64,000 nucleotides of DNA from Saprospirales bacterium (GTDB lineage: Bacteria > Bacteroidota > Bacteroidia > Chitinophagales > Saprospiraceae). The DNA lies in contig JADJBL010000005.1 of assembly GCA_016703765.1 (NCBI GenBank), positions 124,001 to 188,000 on the forward strand, read 5' to 3'. Positions 52,601 to 61,488 of this stretch are shown here, one piece after another (position 1 is the first letter of the stretch; every line of letters begins with the position of its first letter). The notes under the pieces were generated by a model, which worked only from the letters and a program-made list of their open reading frames with translations, did not search any database and was not told the DNA's origin. The position numbers and the translations under genes were made by a program.

Positions 52601-54338
52601 GATTGCACTCCAAAAAGACCCTCGCCTCGCAGGTCTCGCAGATCTTCGGGTCGAGCCGTTTGTATATTGCGGGGATGGCCTCGCTTTTGGTTTTGAAGAA
52701 ATGATCTTCGCCGATCTCGTCGCGATAGCCGCCGGAGATGAGCACGTCCTGGGCGACGAGCTTGAGGCCGCAGATGTACAGGTCGCCGCCGAGCTCGCGC
52801 CAGCGTTGTGCCTCCTGCACCAGAAACTCCGCTCCCGTGATGTCCACAAAATTGATCCCGTTGGCCAGGATGAGCAGGTGTCTTTGCGGATGGTGCTCAC
52901 TGAGTTCGGCCAGGAAGGACGCGACGTGGTCGACCGCTCCGTAGTAGAGCGAACCGTCGATCCGGACGACCTTGAGCTGCGGGCATTCGGTTAATGGTTT
53001 TCGCGCCACATTGGTGAAATGGCGGGTGGGGTCCGAAGGATCGGGGGCCATGATCGCCACATGGGGCTTGGAGGTGCGCTGCAGGTAAAACAACAGCGAC
53101 AAAAAGACCCCGATATAGATGGCAAACTCGAGCTCGAAGAAAATCGTGGCCAGAAAAGTGGTGATCAACACCGCGTTCTCCTTTTTACTGGACTTGGAAA
53201 TGCCCCTGATATGATGAAAATCGATCAGGTTGAAAGCCACCAGCAGGATGAGGCCTCCCATCGCAGCCATGGGGAGATACGACGCCCAAGGCGCCACCAG
53301 CAACAGAAAAATAGCGAGGATCAACGCCGCAAAAATGGCCGACATAGGGGTCACCGCCCCGCCCGAATGATTGACGCCCGAGCGGGTAAAAGACCCCGAA
53401 CCGGCGTAGCTGGAGAAAAAACTCCCCACGATATTGGACAAACCCTGTCCTATAAACTCCTGGCTGCCGTCGATCCGCTGTCGGGTCTTGGTGCCGATCG
53501 CCCGCGCAATGGCCACGGCTTCGATCAAACCCAAAAGAGCCACCGCAAAAGCACTGGAGGAAAGTTTTCGGAAATTGTAAATACTCAGTTCCGGCGCATC
53601 AAAGGGGGGCAGCCGCGAAGGCATCTCCTGGACGAAACGGATGCCCCGTTCCGCGCCTCCCAATATCGCAGCCAGGGCCGAGCCGACGAGGATGGCGACC
53701 AGCAAATGGGGGATCTTTTTCGAAATCCTCCTCATCAACAGGGCCGTCAGCAGGGTAGCCAGGCCAATCCCCAACTCGTATAGATTGGTGTACGGTATCT
53801 GGAGTACGATATTCCTCCAGGTGTAAAAAAAGCCCTCTCCCTGCGGAACGTTGATCCCCAGGGCGTGCTTCATCTGGCTGGTGGCGATCAGGAGGGCGGC
53901 GCCAGCTGTGAATCCGATCACTACGGTATGCGAAACGAAATTGGTCAGCATACCCAGTCTCGCCAAGCCCAGGCCCAACTGAAAAACGCCGGCCAGAAAG
54001 GTCAGCACCAACGCCAATTGGATAAACTCGGGCGAGCCCGGGGTCGCCAGTTCGCTGATCGCACTGAACACGACAAGGGAAATAGCCGTCGTCGGGCCGG
54101 AGATCAAATGCATCGAAGAACCGAACAGCGCCGCCACAATAGGCACCACGATAGCCGTGTACAGCCCGTAAACAGGAGGCATCCCCGCAATCATGGCAAA
54201 GGCCACACCCTGGGGCAGCACGATGATGGCCCCCGTCAATCCCGCCAGCAAATCCGCCCGCAAGGTCTTCCGAGTGACCAGCGGGGTCCAATTGAGGAAG
54301 GGGAAGATGCTGTGGAGGAGTTCTTTGCGATCGAGCAT
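52596..54338 (-). CDS. SulP family anion transporter with STAS domain
   Basis: 580 residues. About 10-12 membrane segments (residues about 25-430), with TGAIIVLPQGVAFAMIAGMP and PVYGLYTAIVVPIVAALFGS matching the SulP signature, and VGSFFSSYAGSGSFTRSGVN. C-terminal STAS domain about 435-560 (LKVVRIDGSLYYGAVDHVAS, ILANGINFVDITGAEFLVQE). The family moves sulfate and other anions. Next to sulfide and sulfite oxidation genes it may remove sulfate from the cytoplasm (inference). A 7-base repeat array begins only 4 bases upstream of its ATG, and another supplies its stop. Confidence 0.92.
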   Translation of the reverse strand: MLDRKELLHSIFPFLNWTPLVTRKTLRADLLAGLTGAIIVLPQGVAFAMIAGMPPVYGLYTAIVVPIVAALFGSSMHLISGPTTAISLVVFSAISELATPGSPEFIQLALVLTFLAGVFQLGLGLARLGMLTNFVSHTVVIGFTAGAALLIATSQMKHALGINVPQGEGFFYTWRNIVLQIPYTNLYELGIGLATLLTALLMRRISKKIPHLLVAILVGSALAAILGGAERGIRFVQEMPSRLPPFDAPELSIYNFRKLSSSAFAVALLGLIEAVAIARAIGTKTRQRIDGSQEFIGQGLSNIVGSFFSSYAGSGSFTRSGVNHSGGAVTPMSAIFAALILAIFLLLVAPWASYLPMAAMGGLILLVAFNLIDFHHIRGISKSSKKENAVLITTFLATIFFELEFAIYIGVFLSLLFYLQRTSKPHVAIMAPDPSDPTRHFTNVARKPLTECPQLKVVRIDGSLYYGAVDHVASFLAELSEHHPQRHLLILANGINFVDITGAEFLVQEAQRWRELGGDLYICGLKLVAQDVLISGGYRDEIGEDHFFKTKSEAIPAIYKRLDPKICETCEARVFLECNR

Positions 54339-54342
54339 TTTT

Positions 54343-54413
54343 GGTGACTAGTGACTGGTGACTAGTGACTGGTGATCTGGTGACTAGTCACTGGTCACCA
54401 GTCACCGATCACT
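54343..54413. repeat. Inverted array of 7-base units between SulP and molybdopterin gene
   Basis: Six RGTGAYT-type units (54343-54385, one extra T) face four ARTCACY-type units (54386-54413) with no spacer. It covers the 74 bp between the SulP start and the oxidoreductase stop (TAG 54412-54414). It lies just before the SulP start codon on the mRNA, where a ribosome-binding site would be. Confidence 0.9.
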
Positions 54414-57263
54414 AAATATAAAACATTTCTTCCGCCGGCCTCAGCGCCCGCTTCATCCACAGGGGCCGCCGGAGGCCGTTGGGGCCAGGGGCGGGACGGG
54501 TCATGGCCAGCCATTTTTTATACACTTCGAACGACTTGTTCGTGTCTACAAAAATATCGCCGTATTTGTCGTCCGCGTGCGCTTTTTCAAGCCGCACTTT
54601 CTGGTGCCAGCAGTGCATACCGCTGATGGGGTCGGGGTGAACGGGAAAGGTGATATTCTGGTGAACCCCGCCGTCGCTCCAGAAGATGCGGGAGCTGTCC
54701 GGGTCGCTACTCTTGAAGGGAACGATGTCGCCGATCGTGCTCATTTTCCAGCCGCCTTTCCCGTCGTTGTCGATGGAGACGGTGTTGACCGCCCAGCGGT
54801 TGCCGTGGGCGTCGCTGGGGCGGCGCCAGCGGCCGAGGTGGTGAGAGCAGGCGATGATGCCGGGCTTCATGCCCTCCGTTACCCAGACCTTATCCACGAA
54901 GTAACCGATCTCGGTGTTCACCCTGAGTATGTCACCTGTATGGACCCCCAGCCTGTCGGCGTCTTCCGGGTGTATCCAGATCGGGTTCCGGTTGGAGATC
55001 TCATAGAGCCATTTGGCGTTGCCGGAACGCGAGTGGATCAGGGTGGGGAGGCGGAAGGTGGGCACCAGCGGGTACTCGTTCTTCGAACGGTCCATTTCCT
55101 CCTCGTGGATATGGCTTTTGATATAGGTCGGAATGGCGTACTCGGGCCATTTCCAGTCGATCATGGTTTGGGAGAAGAACTCGTTTTTCCTCGAAGGGGT
55201 CGGGAAACCCTCCACGGGCTTTCCTCCGGCCATTATGCCGATCCCCTTCCTTTTTTTGTGATCACTCCGGAAATGGGGTCGACGCTGGTATCTTCCATTT
55301 GGGAAGCAGAAAGCTCCTTCAGGTGCAGGTCGTACACGGAAGGTTCCACGACGAATGCGCCGTATTTGCGCATGAAATCGAGCGGGGTCATTCCTTCCGC
55401 GGCGGCGGCGGCGGGGAGTCCTTTTGTGTTTTCAAAAATGTATTGATAATACTCGTCGACAGTGATCTTTTCTCCCGGCCGGTAAGGCGATTCGAAATGC
55501 TTGCGGATGCCCATGCTGCCGTCGGGGTCGATGCGCCACGACAGTTCGATCCAGAATTCATCTTCCTCCCAGACCTCGCCGGGGTTGACTTCGTAGGTAT
55601 AGGTGAACGGTTTTCCCGTTCGGCGTGCCGCTTCCCGGAAGACCGGCTGACGGAAGGCGATCCAGACGCCGGCGTGGGTCTCGTAGGTGTTGAGGTCGTG
55701 CCGTTCGGAAGCCAGGCCCATGGGCAGGACGTAGTCCGCGAAAAAGGCCGTTTCGCTCCAGGTGGGCGTCAGGGCCGCGTGCAGGCCGAACATCGACTCA
55801 TCCGAAAAGGCTTCGATCCAGGTAAATCCGTCGGGGTAAGTCCAGACGGGGTTGAAGACCCTGGAGAAATACACGTCCATAAACCCGCGGCGCTCCTTGA
55901 GGAAGTGGGGGAGCAGGAAGCTGGGCTCGAAGAAGGACAAGGGGTATTCCTTCGGAAAATGAAGCTCGTTCCAGAAGGTCTGAGCGGGAGGGGTATCGAA
56001 AAATTTGGGGTGGTATTTGTTCCAGGTATTGGGAGAGGTGCCGCCCACGGTGCCGACGCTACCGGTGAGCACGTGGAGGAAATGCAGGCAACGGGCCACC
56101 GCCCAGCCGCCGAGGTTTCCGGAGGATGCGCTGCGCCAGTTGTGGCTGGCAAAACGGGTGCCGGCTTCGCCGATGCCGCGCGCCACATCCCGGGTCATGG
56201 CTGCGGTCACTCCGCTTTCCTTTTCCGCATATTCGGGCGTGTATTCAGCATACACTTCCCGCAGGGTTTCGATGAATTGTTCAAAGGTGCAAGGCCTGTC
56301 GGGATACTCCTTTTTCAGGTATTCGTCCCAGTTGACCCAGGTTTCGATATACTCGCGGTTGTACCACCCTTCGTCGAGCAGGATCTTGGCGATGGCGAGA
56401 AGCACGGCCGCTTCCGTGCCCGGGTAGGAGGGCATCCAGTAGTCGGCGTGGCTGGCGGTATTGGACAGGCGAGGGTCGACGACGGCCAGTTTGGCGCCGT
56501 TCATCTTGCCCTCCATGATCCGCTGGGCATGGGGGTTGAAATAGTGCCCGCTTTCCAGGTGTGCGCTGATCAGCAGAATGAACTTGGCATTCGCGTGGTC
56601 GGGGGAGGGGCGGTCGTGCCCGTACCAGATGGCGTATCCGAAGCGGGCGCCGGAAGAACAGACATTGGTATGGCTGTTGTGCCCGTCGATATTCCAGGAT
56701 TGCAGCACCCGGTCCATATATCCTTCGTGGCCCGGCCGGCCGACGTGGTAGGCGATCTCGTTGTTGCGGCCCTCCAAAATGGCCTTGCGCATGCGCCCCG
56801 CGATATCGTCGAGCACCTGATCCCAAGTCACGCGGGTCCATTTCCCTTCGCCGCGTTTCCCCTCGCGTTTGAGCGGATACAGGATGCGGTCCGGGTCGGT
56901 GATCTGGTTGATGGTGGCCGGACCTTTTGCGCAGTTGCGCCCGCGGCTTGCCGGGTGGTAGGGGTTTCCTTCGAATTTTCGAACCTGCCAGCTGTCCTTG
57001 TCGATGAAGGCGGTCAGACCGCAAGCCGATTCACAGTTGAAGCAAGTGGTCGGCACGATCATATAATTCTTCTTGACCTTCCTGGGCCAGCCCTTGGCCT
57101 CGTACTCCGTCCAGTCGTCCCATTTCTCGGGCGGCGGAAAATTGGTGAGTTGCCCGGGCTCGGTCAGGGAATCCAGCGCTGCCGGTTCTTCCTTATGCAG
57201 GTTGGGAATGAGGCCGATCGACTCGGCGATTCGCTCTATGATGCTGGGTTTGCGGGAAGCCAT
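54412..57263 (-). CDS. Molybdopterin oxidoreductase (DMSO reductase family, SoeA/PsrA-like), frameshifted
   Basis: About 950 residues as one gene. A single missing A in a 7-A run (T-run 55251-55257) splits it; repair gives VITKKRKGIGIMAGGKPVEG. It has a [4Fe-4S] site Cys74, Cys77, Cys81, Cys111 (CFNCESAC ... RNCAKG), the Mo-bis-MGD domains, and a likely Mo ligand Cys202 in HTNVCSSGAR. The C-terminal MGD-binding domain (PEDADRLGVHTGDILRVNTE, GIIACSHHLGRWRRP) is in the second half. No Tat signal is visible, so it probably faces the cytoplasm, as SoeA does. With the Fe-S/NrfD fusion it resembles a SoeABC-type sulfite dehydrogenase or a polysulfide/thiosulfate reductase. Confidence 0.86.
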
Positions 57264-57266
57264 TTT

Positions 57267-57358
57267 TAGTGATTAGTGACTGGTGATTAGTGACTGGTGG
57301 CTGGTGATTAGTGAGTTGCGACTAGTCACTAGTCACTAGTCACTAATCACTAATCACC
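57267..57358. repeat. Inverted array of 7-base units between molybdopterin gene and SQR
   Basis: Seven RGTGAYT-type units in exact register (57268-57316), a 4-base spacer, then a partial unit and five ARTCACY units (57324-57358). It fills the gap from the oxidoreductase start (57263) to the SQR stop (57360-57362). On the mRNA it lies 4 bases before the oxidoreductase ATG. Confidence 0.92.
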
Positions 57359-57359
57359 A

Positions 57360-58580
57360 TTACATTTGCCCTTTCAAAATCATATTCCAATACAAAAACG
57401 GCAGGGCGTATTTCTTGAGCAGCCACATGGAGTACCTTTCCTTGGACTGATCGAAGGGGAAGGTTTCCATCGGGTTGTTGTCGTAGTCGAACTCGGCCAT
57501 GACGATCTTGCCGTAGCCGGTGATCAGCGGGCAGGAGGCATAACCGTTGTAGGAGGCGGTCATGGGCTTGCCGTCCATCAGGCTCAGGAGGTTTTCGACC
57601 AGGACGGGCATTTGCTTGCGCACCCCGGCGCCGGTTTTGGCGGTGGGCAGGCTGGATGCGTCTCCCAGGCCGAAGATGTTCGGGTAGCGCACGTGTTGAA
57701 GCGTGTTTTTATTCACATCTACCCAGCCGAAGAACGGAGTATTCGGCACAACCGGAACGGCCAGGGGGCTTTTCTTGATAAAGTCCGGAGCGCTTTGGGG
57801 CGGGGTGACGTGGATCATGTCGAAGGATTGCTCAATGCGCTCCAGGAATTTTCCAGCGGTATCGACCTTGTCGAAGTAGGCGATTTTACGCTCCCCGTCG
57901 ATCTCCGTCAGGTTGTGGAAAAAGTGGGTTTTGATCCCATAGCGGGCCACGACCTTCAGCAGGGTTTCCGCATATTTTTTTACTCCGAAAATAATCGTTC
58001 CGCCCGAGTAAAAATGCACATCGGAGTCCTTGAGAAAACCTTTCCGGCGGAGATAATCGGAAGACAGGTAAAGGCTTTTCTGCGGAGCGCCACCACATTT
58101 AACGGGGGTGTTGGGACTGGTAAAGATCGCCTTACCGCCTTTGGGAAAATTCTCCAGGCACTCGAAGGTGTAAGGCGCCGTTTGGAAGGTATAATTGGAG
58201 GTCACCCCGTTTTTCCCGAGGTTTTCCTTTAATCCTTTGACCTTGTCAAAATCGAGCTGAATGCCCGGGGCCACGATGAGGTAATCGTAGGTGTATTTTT
58301 TACCGCTTGCGCAGGTAAGCGTATTTTGTTCGGGCTCAAAGGTCGCCACGGCGTCCTTGATCCAGGTGGCCTTGTGTGGGATGACGCTCTCTTCGTCCCG
58401 TACAGTGGTGTTGATGTCGAAGGTGCCTCCGCCAACCAGCGAGAAGGCGGGTTGGTAATAATGCTTTTCGGAAGGCTCGATAATGCCTACTTTGAGGTTG
58501 CCGTTTTTGAGCAGGAGTTTGGCGGCGGCAGAGATGCCGGCATTTCCTCCGCCTACGATGAGAACTTGATAATCGCTCAT
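57360..58580 (-). CDS. sqr: Type II sulfide:quinone oxidoreductase
   Basis: 406 residues from MSDYQVLIVGGGNAGIS. A longer upstream extension in the same frame overlaps the NrfD gene out of frame and was rejected. FAD-binding GGGNAGIS, YDYLIVAPG, and FGLGDASSLPTAKTGAG are typical. The redox cysteines fit type II SQR, the group of mitochondrial SQOR: Cys162 in SPNTPVKCGGAPQKSLYLS and Cys350 in GYASCPLITGYGKIVMAEFD. It oxidises sulfide to persulfide or polysulfide, passing electrons to quinone. It follows the Fe-S/NrfD gene by 23 bp and precedes the molybdopterin gene. Confidence 0.92.
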   Translation of the reverse strand: MSDYQVLIVGGGNAGISAAAKLLLKNGNLKVGIIEPSEKHYYQPAFSLVGGGTFDINTTVRDEESVIPHKATWIKDAVATFEPEQNTLTCASGKKYTYDYLIVAPGIQLDFDKVKGLKENLGKNGVTSNYTFQTAPYTFECLENFPKGGKAIFTSPNTPVKCGGAPQKSLYLSSDYLRRKGFLKDSDVHFYSGGTIIFGVKKYAETLLKVVARYGIKTHFFHNLTEIDGERKIAYFDKVDTAGKFLERIEQSFDMIHVTPPQSAPDFIKKSPLAVPVVPNTPFFGWVDVNKNTLQHVRYPNIFGLGDASSLPTAKTGAGVRKQMPVLVENLLSLMDGKPMTASYNGYASCPLITGYGKIVMAEFDYDNNPMETFPFDQSKERYSMWLLKKYALPFLYWNMILKGQM

Positions 58581-58603
58581 AATGTGTTTTGTTTGTTGGT
58601 CTC

Positions 58604-60229
58604 TTATACTAACGAGATCCGTTGGGGTGCTTCCACCCAGATTTTTTCCATAATATAAATTCCGATCAGCAGGATCAACCCGGCCATGGCTGCGATCAGG
58701 GGGTTGTCGCCTGCGAGGGCCAGCATGGCCAAAGGCAGGAAATTCCCGAAAGCGATGGCGCCCCAGCGGAACAGATTGCTGTACCGGCCGCGGGTGATCA
58801 TTTCCACGGTTTTCTTCGCCTCCTGGGTCGGATGGGTAATGGTCAATTCCACCAACACGGTGGCCAGGTTCCCCACGATCCCGGCGAGCATGACGGTTTT
58901 CAGGAAGGGGAGCCAGCCGGGACCCGATTCGGTCCACAGGGCGATGATCGACAGCGCGGCGGCGCCTGCCACCAGGCTGTGCACCAGCATGTGCAGCGCC
59001 AGAGCGGGGCTTTGCCAGAAATCGCGGCCTTTGGCCTGGGCGAACAGGAAGGCGGTATAGACGGCGGTCAGCAGGGCAAAGGCCATGGTGATCCACCAAA
59101 GTACGGGCTGGAGGGCTTTCCACTGGAAAAAGGCCGCCAGGGCCACCAGGGTAAGCATGCCGCCGTATATTGTAAAGGAGTAGCCACCCCGGACCAGCCA
59201 GGAGTTCCACTGCGGACGAAGCAATACGTTGAGGAAACGGTCGGGGCGGTCGAGGTCCTTGACCAGAAACAGGCCGGTGGCGCCGAGGAATACCAGGCCG
59301 GTCCCGATGATCCACCAGAAGGTTTCCGGGGTATATTCGGCCCATCCGAAGATCCAGGCCAGGAAAAGAAGCAGGAAAACGCCGGCGGAAACGGCTTTGG
59401 TCAGCACATAGGCGGAGACTTCCCAGCCCCAGAGGATGCCCTTGTCGGGGCTGTCGTAAACCCGGCGGGCGCCGCCCATCAGCAGGTCGATCGATTTCAC
59501 CGGGCCGGAGGAAGCAAGCTCCGTGGCGCCGATGGTATGGCCTTTGGCCTCCAGCAGCGCCTGGATCATGTTGTCCCCGGAATAGGCCATTTTTTCGGTG
59601 TTTTTGGCATAATGGCCTACGCCCCGGGTCTGTGCGCTCCAGAAATAGTTGTCGTGCCTTTCGGTGGCCACGGGGTTGAGCGAGGATTCATCGCCGTCGA
59701 TATAGAACAGGTTGGGCTGTGTGCCCTTGGCTGCTTTGCGCACGGAGACGACTTGCTGGGAGAGGAGGATGGAGATTTCCGACTCGGGATTTTCCATATC
59801 GCCCGAAATGATGGCGTGCTCTGGGCACACATTGACGCAGGCGGGTTCGAGACCCAGGTCCACGCGGTGGGCGCAATAGTTGCACTTGGCCGCCGTGTGG
59901 GTCTGAGGGTCGATATAGAGGGCATCGTAGGGGCAGGCCTGCATGCAGGATTTGCAGCCGATGCAGCGGTCCTTGTCGAAATCCACAATCCCGTCGTCCC
60001 GGAAGTAGAGTGCGGTCACGGGGCAGATCTCTACGCAGGGGGCGTCGGTACAGTGGTTGCAACGCATCACCGAAAACAATCGGCGGGTGTTGGGGAACTC
60101 TCCTTTCTCCACCTGTTTTACCCAGGTTCGGTTGACGCCCACCGGCACCTCGTGCTCGGCTTTGCAGGCCGTCGTGCAGGCATGGCAGCCGATGCACTTT
60201 CTATTGTCGATAATGAACCCGTATCTCAT
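58604..60229 (-). CDS. Four-cluster ferredoxin fused to NrfD-type quinone-interacting membrane subunit
   Basis: 541 residues. The N-terminal about 170 are a DmsB/PsrB/SoeB-like ferredoxin with four cysteine clusters (CIGCHACTTAC, CNHCTDAPCVEIC, CIGCKSCMQAC, CNYCAHRV ... ACVNVC). After a linker, residues about 265-540 form an NrfD/PsrC/SoeC-like membrane domain with 8 or so helices (GILWGWEVSAYVLTKAVSAG, WWIIGTGLVFLGATGLFLVK). It joins in one chain what are usually the B and C subunits of a molybdopterin complex. It should pass electrons between the molybdopterin subunit and quinone. Confidence 0.9.
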   Translation of the reverse strand: MRYGFIIDNRKCIGCHACTTACKAEHEVPVGVNRTWVKQVEKGEFPNTRRLFSVMRCNHCTDAPCVEICPVTALYFRDDGIVDFDKDRCIGCKSCMQACPYDALYIDPQTHTAAKCNYCAHRVDLGLEPACVNVCPEHAIISGDMENPESEISILLSQQVVSVRKAAKGTQPNLFYIDGDESSLNPVATERHDNYFWSAQTRGVGHYAKNTEKMAYSGDNMIQALLEAKGHTIGATELASSGPVKSIDLLMGGARRVYDSPDKGILWGWEVSAYVLTKAVSAGVFLLLFLAWIFGWAEYTPETFWWIIGTGLVFLGATGLFLVKDLDRPDRFLNVLLRPQWNSWLVRGGYSFTIYGGMLTLVALAAFFQWKALQPVLWWITMAFALLTAVYTAFLFAQAKGRDFWQSPALALHMLVHSLVAGAAALSIIALWTESGPGWLPFLKTVMLAGIVGNLATVLVELTITHPTQEAKKTVEMITRGRYSNLFRWGAIAFGNFLPLAMLALAGDNPLIAAMAGLILLIGIYIMEKIWVEAPQRISLV

Positions 60230-60257
60230 GGCTGAAGTAAGGTTGGTTTCGAGGTGG

Positions 60258-60288
60258 TAAAAATATGAATATTCCTACATATTTACAA
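60258..60288 (-). promoter_or_regulatory. Candidate promoter and operator of the sulfur operon
   Basis: On the minus strand, TTG (60286-60288) and, 20 bases on, TATTTTTA (60258-60265) fit the Bacteroidota TTG/TAnnTTTG promoter, 28 bases before the Fe-S/NrfD start codon. Overlapping it is a perfect inverted repeat AAATATG-N10-CATATTT (60261-60284), a plausible repressor or activator site. The Crp/Fnr gene is directly upstream. Confidence 0.55.
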
Positions 60289-60297
60289 GTATTATGT

Positions 60298-60410
60298 AGT
60301 GACTGGTGATTAGTGACTGGTGAATAGTATTTATCACCAATCACCAATCACCAATCACCAATCACCAATCACCAGTCACCAGTCACTAGTCACTAGCCAC
60401 CAGTCACCAG
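60298..60410. repeat. Inverted array of 7-base units at the end of the Crp/Fnr gene
   Basis: Four RGTGAYT-type units (60298-60325), a short spacer, then about eleven ARTCACY-type units (60333-60410), mostly AATCACC, AGTCACC and AGTCACT. It encodes the last residues of the Crp/Fnr protein (VTGG) and its TAG stop (60393-60395), and reaches to 9 bases from the operator-like repeat at 60261-60284. The longest right arm of the family. Confidence 0.92.
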
Positions 60411-61052
60411 AATTTTATTTCTCCCCAATTTCACTCTCCCTTCCTTCTCGAGTTGTTTGAGCAGCCGGGAAACAGCTTCCCTGGAAGCGTTCAGGTCGTA
60501 GGCGATCTCCTGGTGGGTGGCGCTGATCTCTTTGGAGCGATTGACTTCGGCCTTTTTCTCCAGGTATTGGAGCAGGCGCTCGTCCATTTTTTTGAAAGCG
60601 ATATCGTCGATCGTGCGCACCAATTCGACCATTCGGCGGTCGTAGGAGCGCATGACGAAGTTTTTCCAGCTCTGGTATTTGGACATCCATTCGTCCATGT
60701 ACCGGACGGGGATGGCGATGATCTCCGTGTCCTCTTCTGCCACGGTGCGGATCTCGCTTTTCTTGTTCATCATGCAGCAGGTGAATGACATGGAGCAGGA
60801 TTCACCCGGCTGGAGGTAGTAGAGGAGCAATTCGCGGCCGTCGGAGTCTTCCCTGACCACCTTGATGCTTCCGCTGACCACCAGGGGCACTATGCGCACA
60901 AAGCTGCCGAAGTCCATGATGAGTTCGCCGGCCCGAAAGCTCATCAGCCGGGCCACCTGTACGATGTCCTCCTGGAGCTTGCGCTCGGCGATCTCGGAGA
61001 AATTTTTTAGCAAAAGGGAGCGGATTTGTTCCGCGTCGGTGTTCAGATTCAT
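60393..61052 (-). CDS. Crp/Fnr family transcriptional regulator
   Basis: 219 residues: an N-terminal cyclic-nucleotide-binding-like jelly roll (AGELIMDFGSFVRIVPLVVS, DGRELLLYYLQPGESCSMSF) and a C-terminal Crp-type HTH (ISATHQEIAYDLNASREAVS, RLLKQLEKEGRVKLG). Cysteines at CSMSFTCCMM are common in this Bacteroidota subgroup; they may have a sensing role. It lies between the sulfur module and the DUF983/methyltransferase/ArsR genes on the same strand. It may regulate the downstream sulfur operon (inference). The final residues come from the repeat array. Confidence 0.9.
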   Translation of the reverse strand: MNLNTDAEQIRSLLLKNFSEIAERKLQEDIVQVARLMSFRAGELIMDFGSFVRIVPLVVSGSIKVVREDSDGRELLLYYLQPGESCSMSFTCCMMNKKSEIRTVAEEDTEIIAIPVRYMDEWMSKYQSWKNFVMRSYDRRMVELVRTIDDIAFKKMDERLLQYLEKKAEVNRSKEISATHQEIAYDLNASREAVSRLLKQLEKEGRVKLGRNKILVTGG

Positions 61053-61055
61053 GGC

Positions 61056-61448
61056 TTATTTTTTCGGCAGACCGGAATGGGGGTCGTACTTCACGTTTAC
61101 ATTCAGCCAGATGGCCCTCGCGATGCGGAAGAAATAGACGAAAAACAGGGCGCATACCAGCAATAAAAGTCCGAAAGACGCTCCAATACTCCAGTCGAGC
61201 ACCCAATGGAAGAACATCACGAAAGCCAGGGAAAAAAAGCCGGTGAAGATATAGGAGATGAACATGGCGCCGTAGTAAAAGCCCGGCTCCGGCCAGTAAT
61301 TCAGCCCGCAATGGCCGCATTTTGGGGGCATATCGAAGGGCTTTTTCAGGGAGAAACTTCCCGTTTCAAACAGATCTCCCTCGTGGCATCTCGGGCATTT
61401 GAGGTTCAGGGTGCTGTAAACTTTATTTCCTTTTTTGAGGACTCCCAT
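61056..61448 (-). CDS. DUF983 family membrane protein
   Basis: 130 residues: two zinc-ribbon-like Cys pairs (LKCPRCHEGDLF, PKCGHCGLNY) followed by two hydrophobic helices (FISYIFTGFFSLAFVMFFHW, LLLLVCALFFVYFFRIARAI). This matches DUF983, of unknown function. Three bases separate its stop from the Crp/Fnr start, so they probably form one transcript. An 8-base tandem repeat lies directly upstream of its ATG. Confidence 0.85.
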   Translation of the reverse strand: MGVLKKGNKVYSTLNLKCPRCHEGDLFETGSFSLKKPFDMPPKCGHCGLNYWPEPGFYYGAMFISYIFTGFFSLAFVMFFHWVLDWSIGASFGLLLLVCALFFVYFFRIARAIWLNVNVKYDPHSGLPKK

Positions 61449-61453
61449 CTATT

Positions 61454-61487
61454 GAGCGAATGAGTGATTGAGTGAATGAGTGATTGA
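61454..61487. repeat. Tandem 8-base repeat (GAGTGAWT), four units
   Basis: Units GAGCGAAT, GAGTGATT, GAGTGAAT and GAGTGATT plus GA fill the gap between the DUF983 start (61448) and the methyltransferase stop (61489). No facing inverted arm. It contains the RGTGA-like core seen in the 7-base arrays but in 8-base units. Confidence 0.8.
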
Positions 61488-61488
61488 A

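Noticed and set aside
58581..59345. Extended N-terminus of the SQR frame
   Set aside because: It overlaps the NrfD gene out of frame, is Arg/Pro-rich, and SQR homology starts exactly at MSDYQVL.
52493..60410. CRISPR array
   Set aside because: Units are 7 bases and contiguous without spacers; no cas genes are present.
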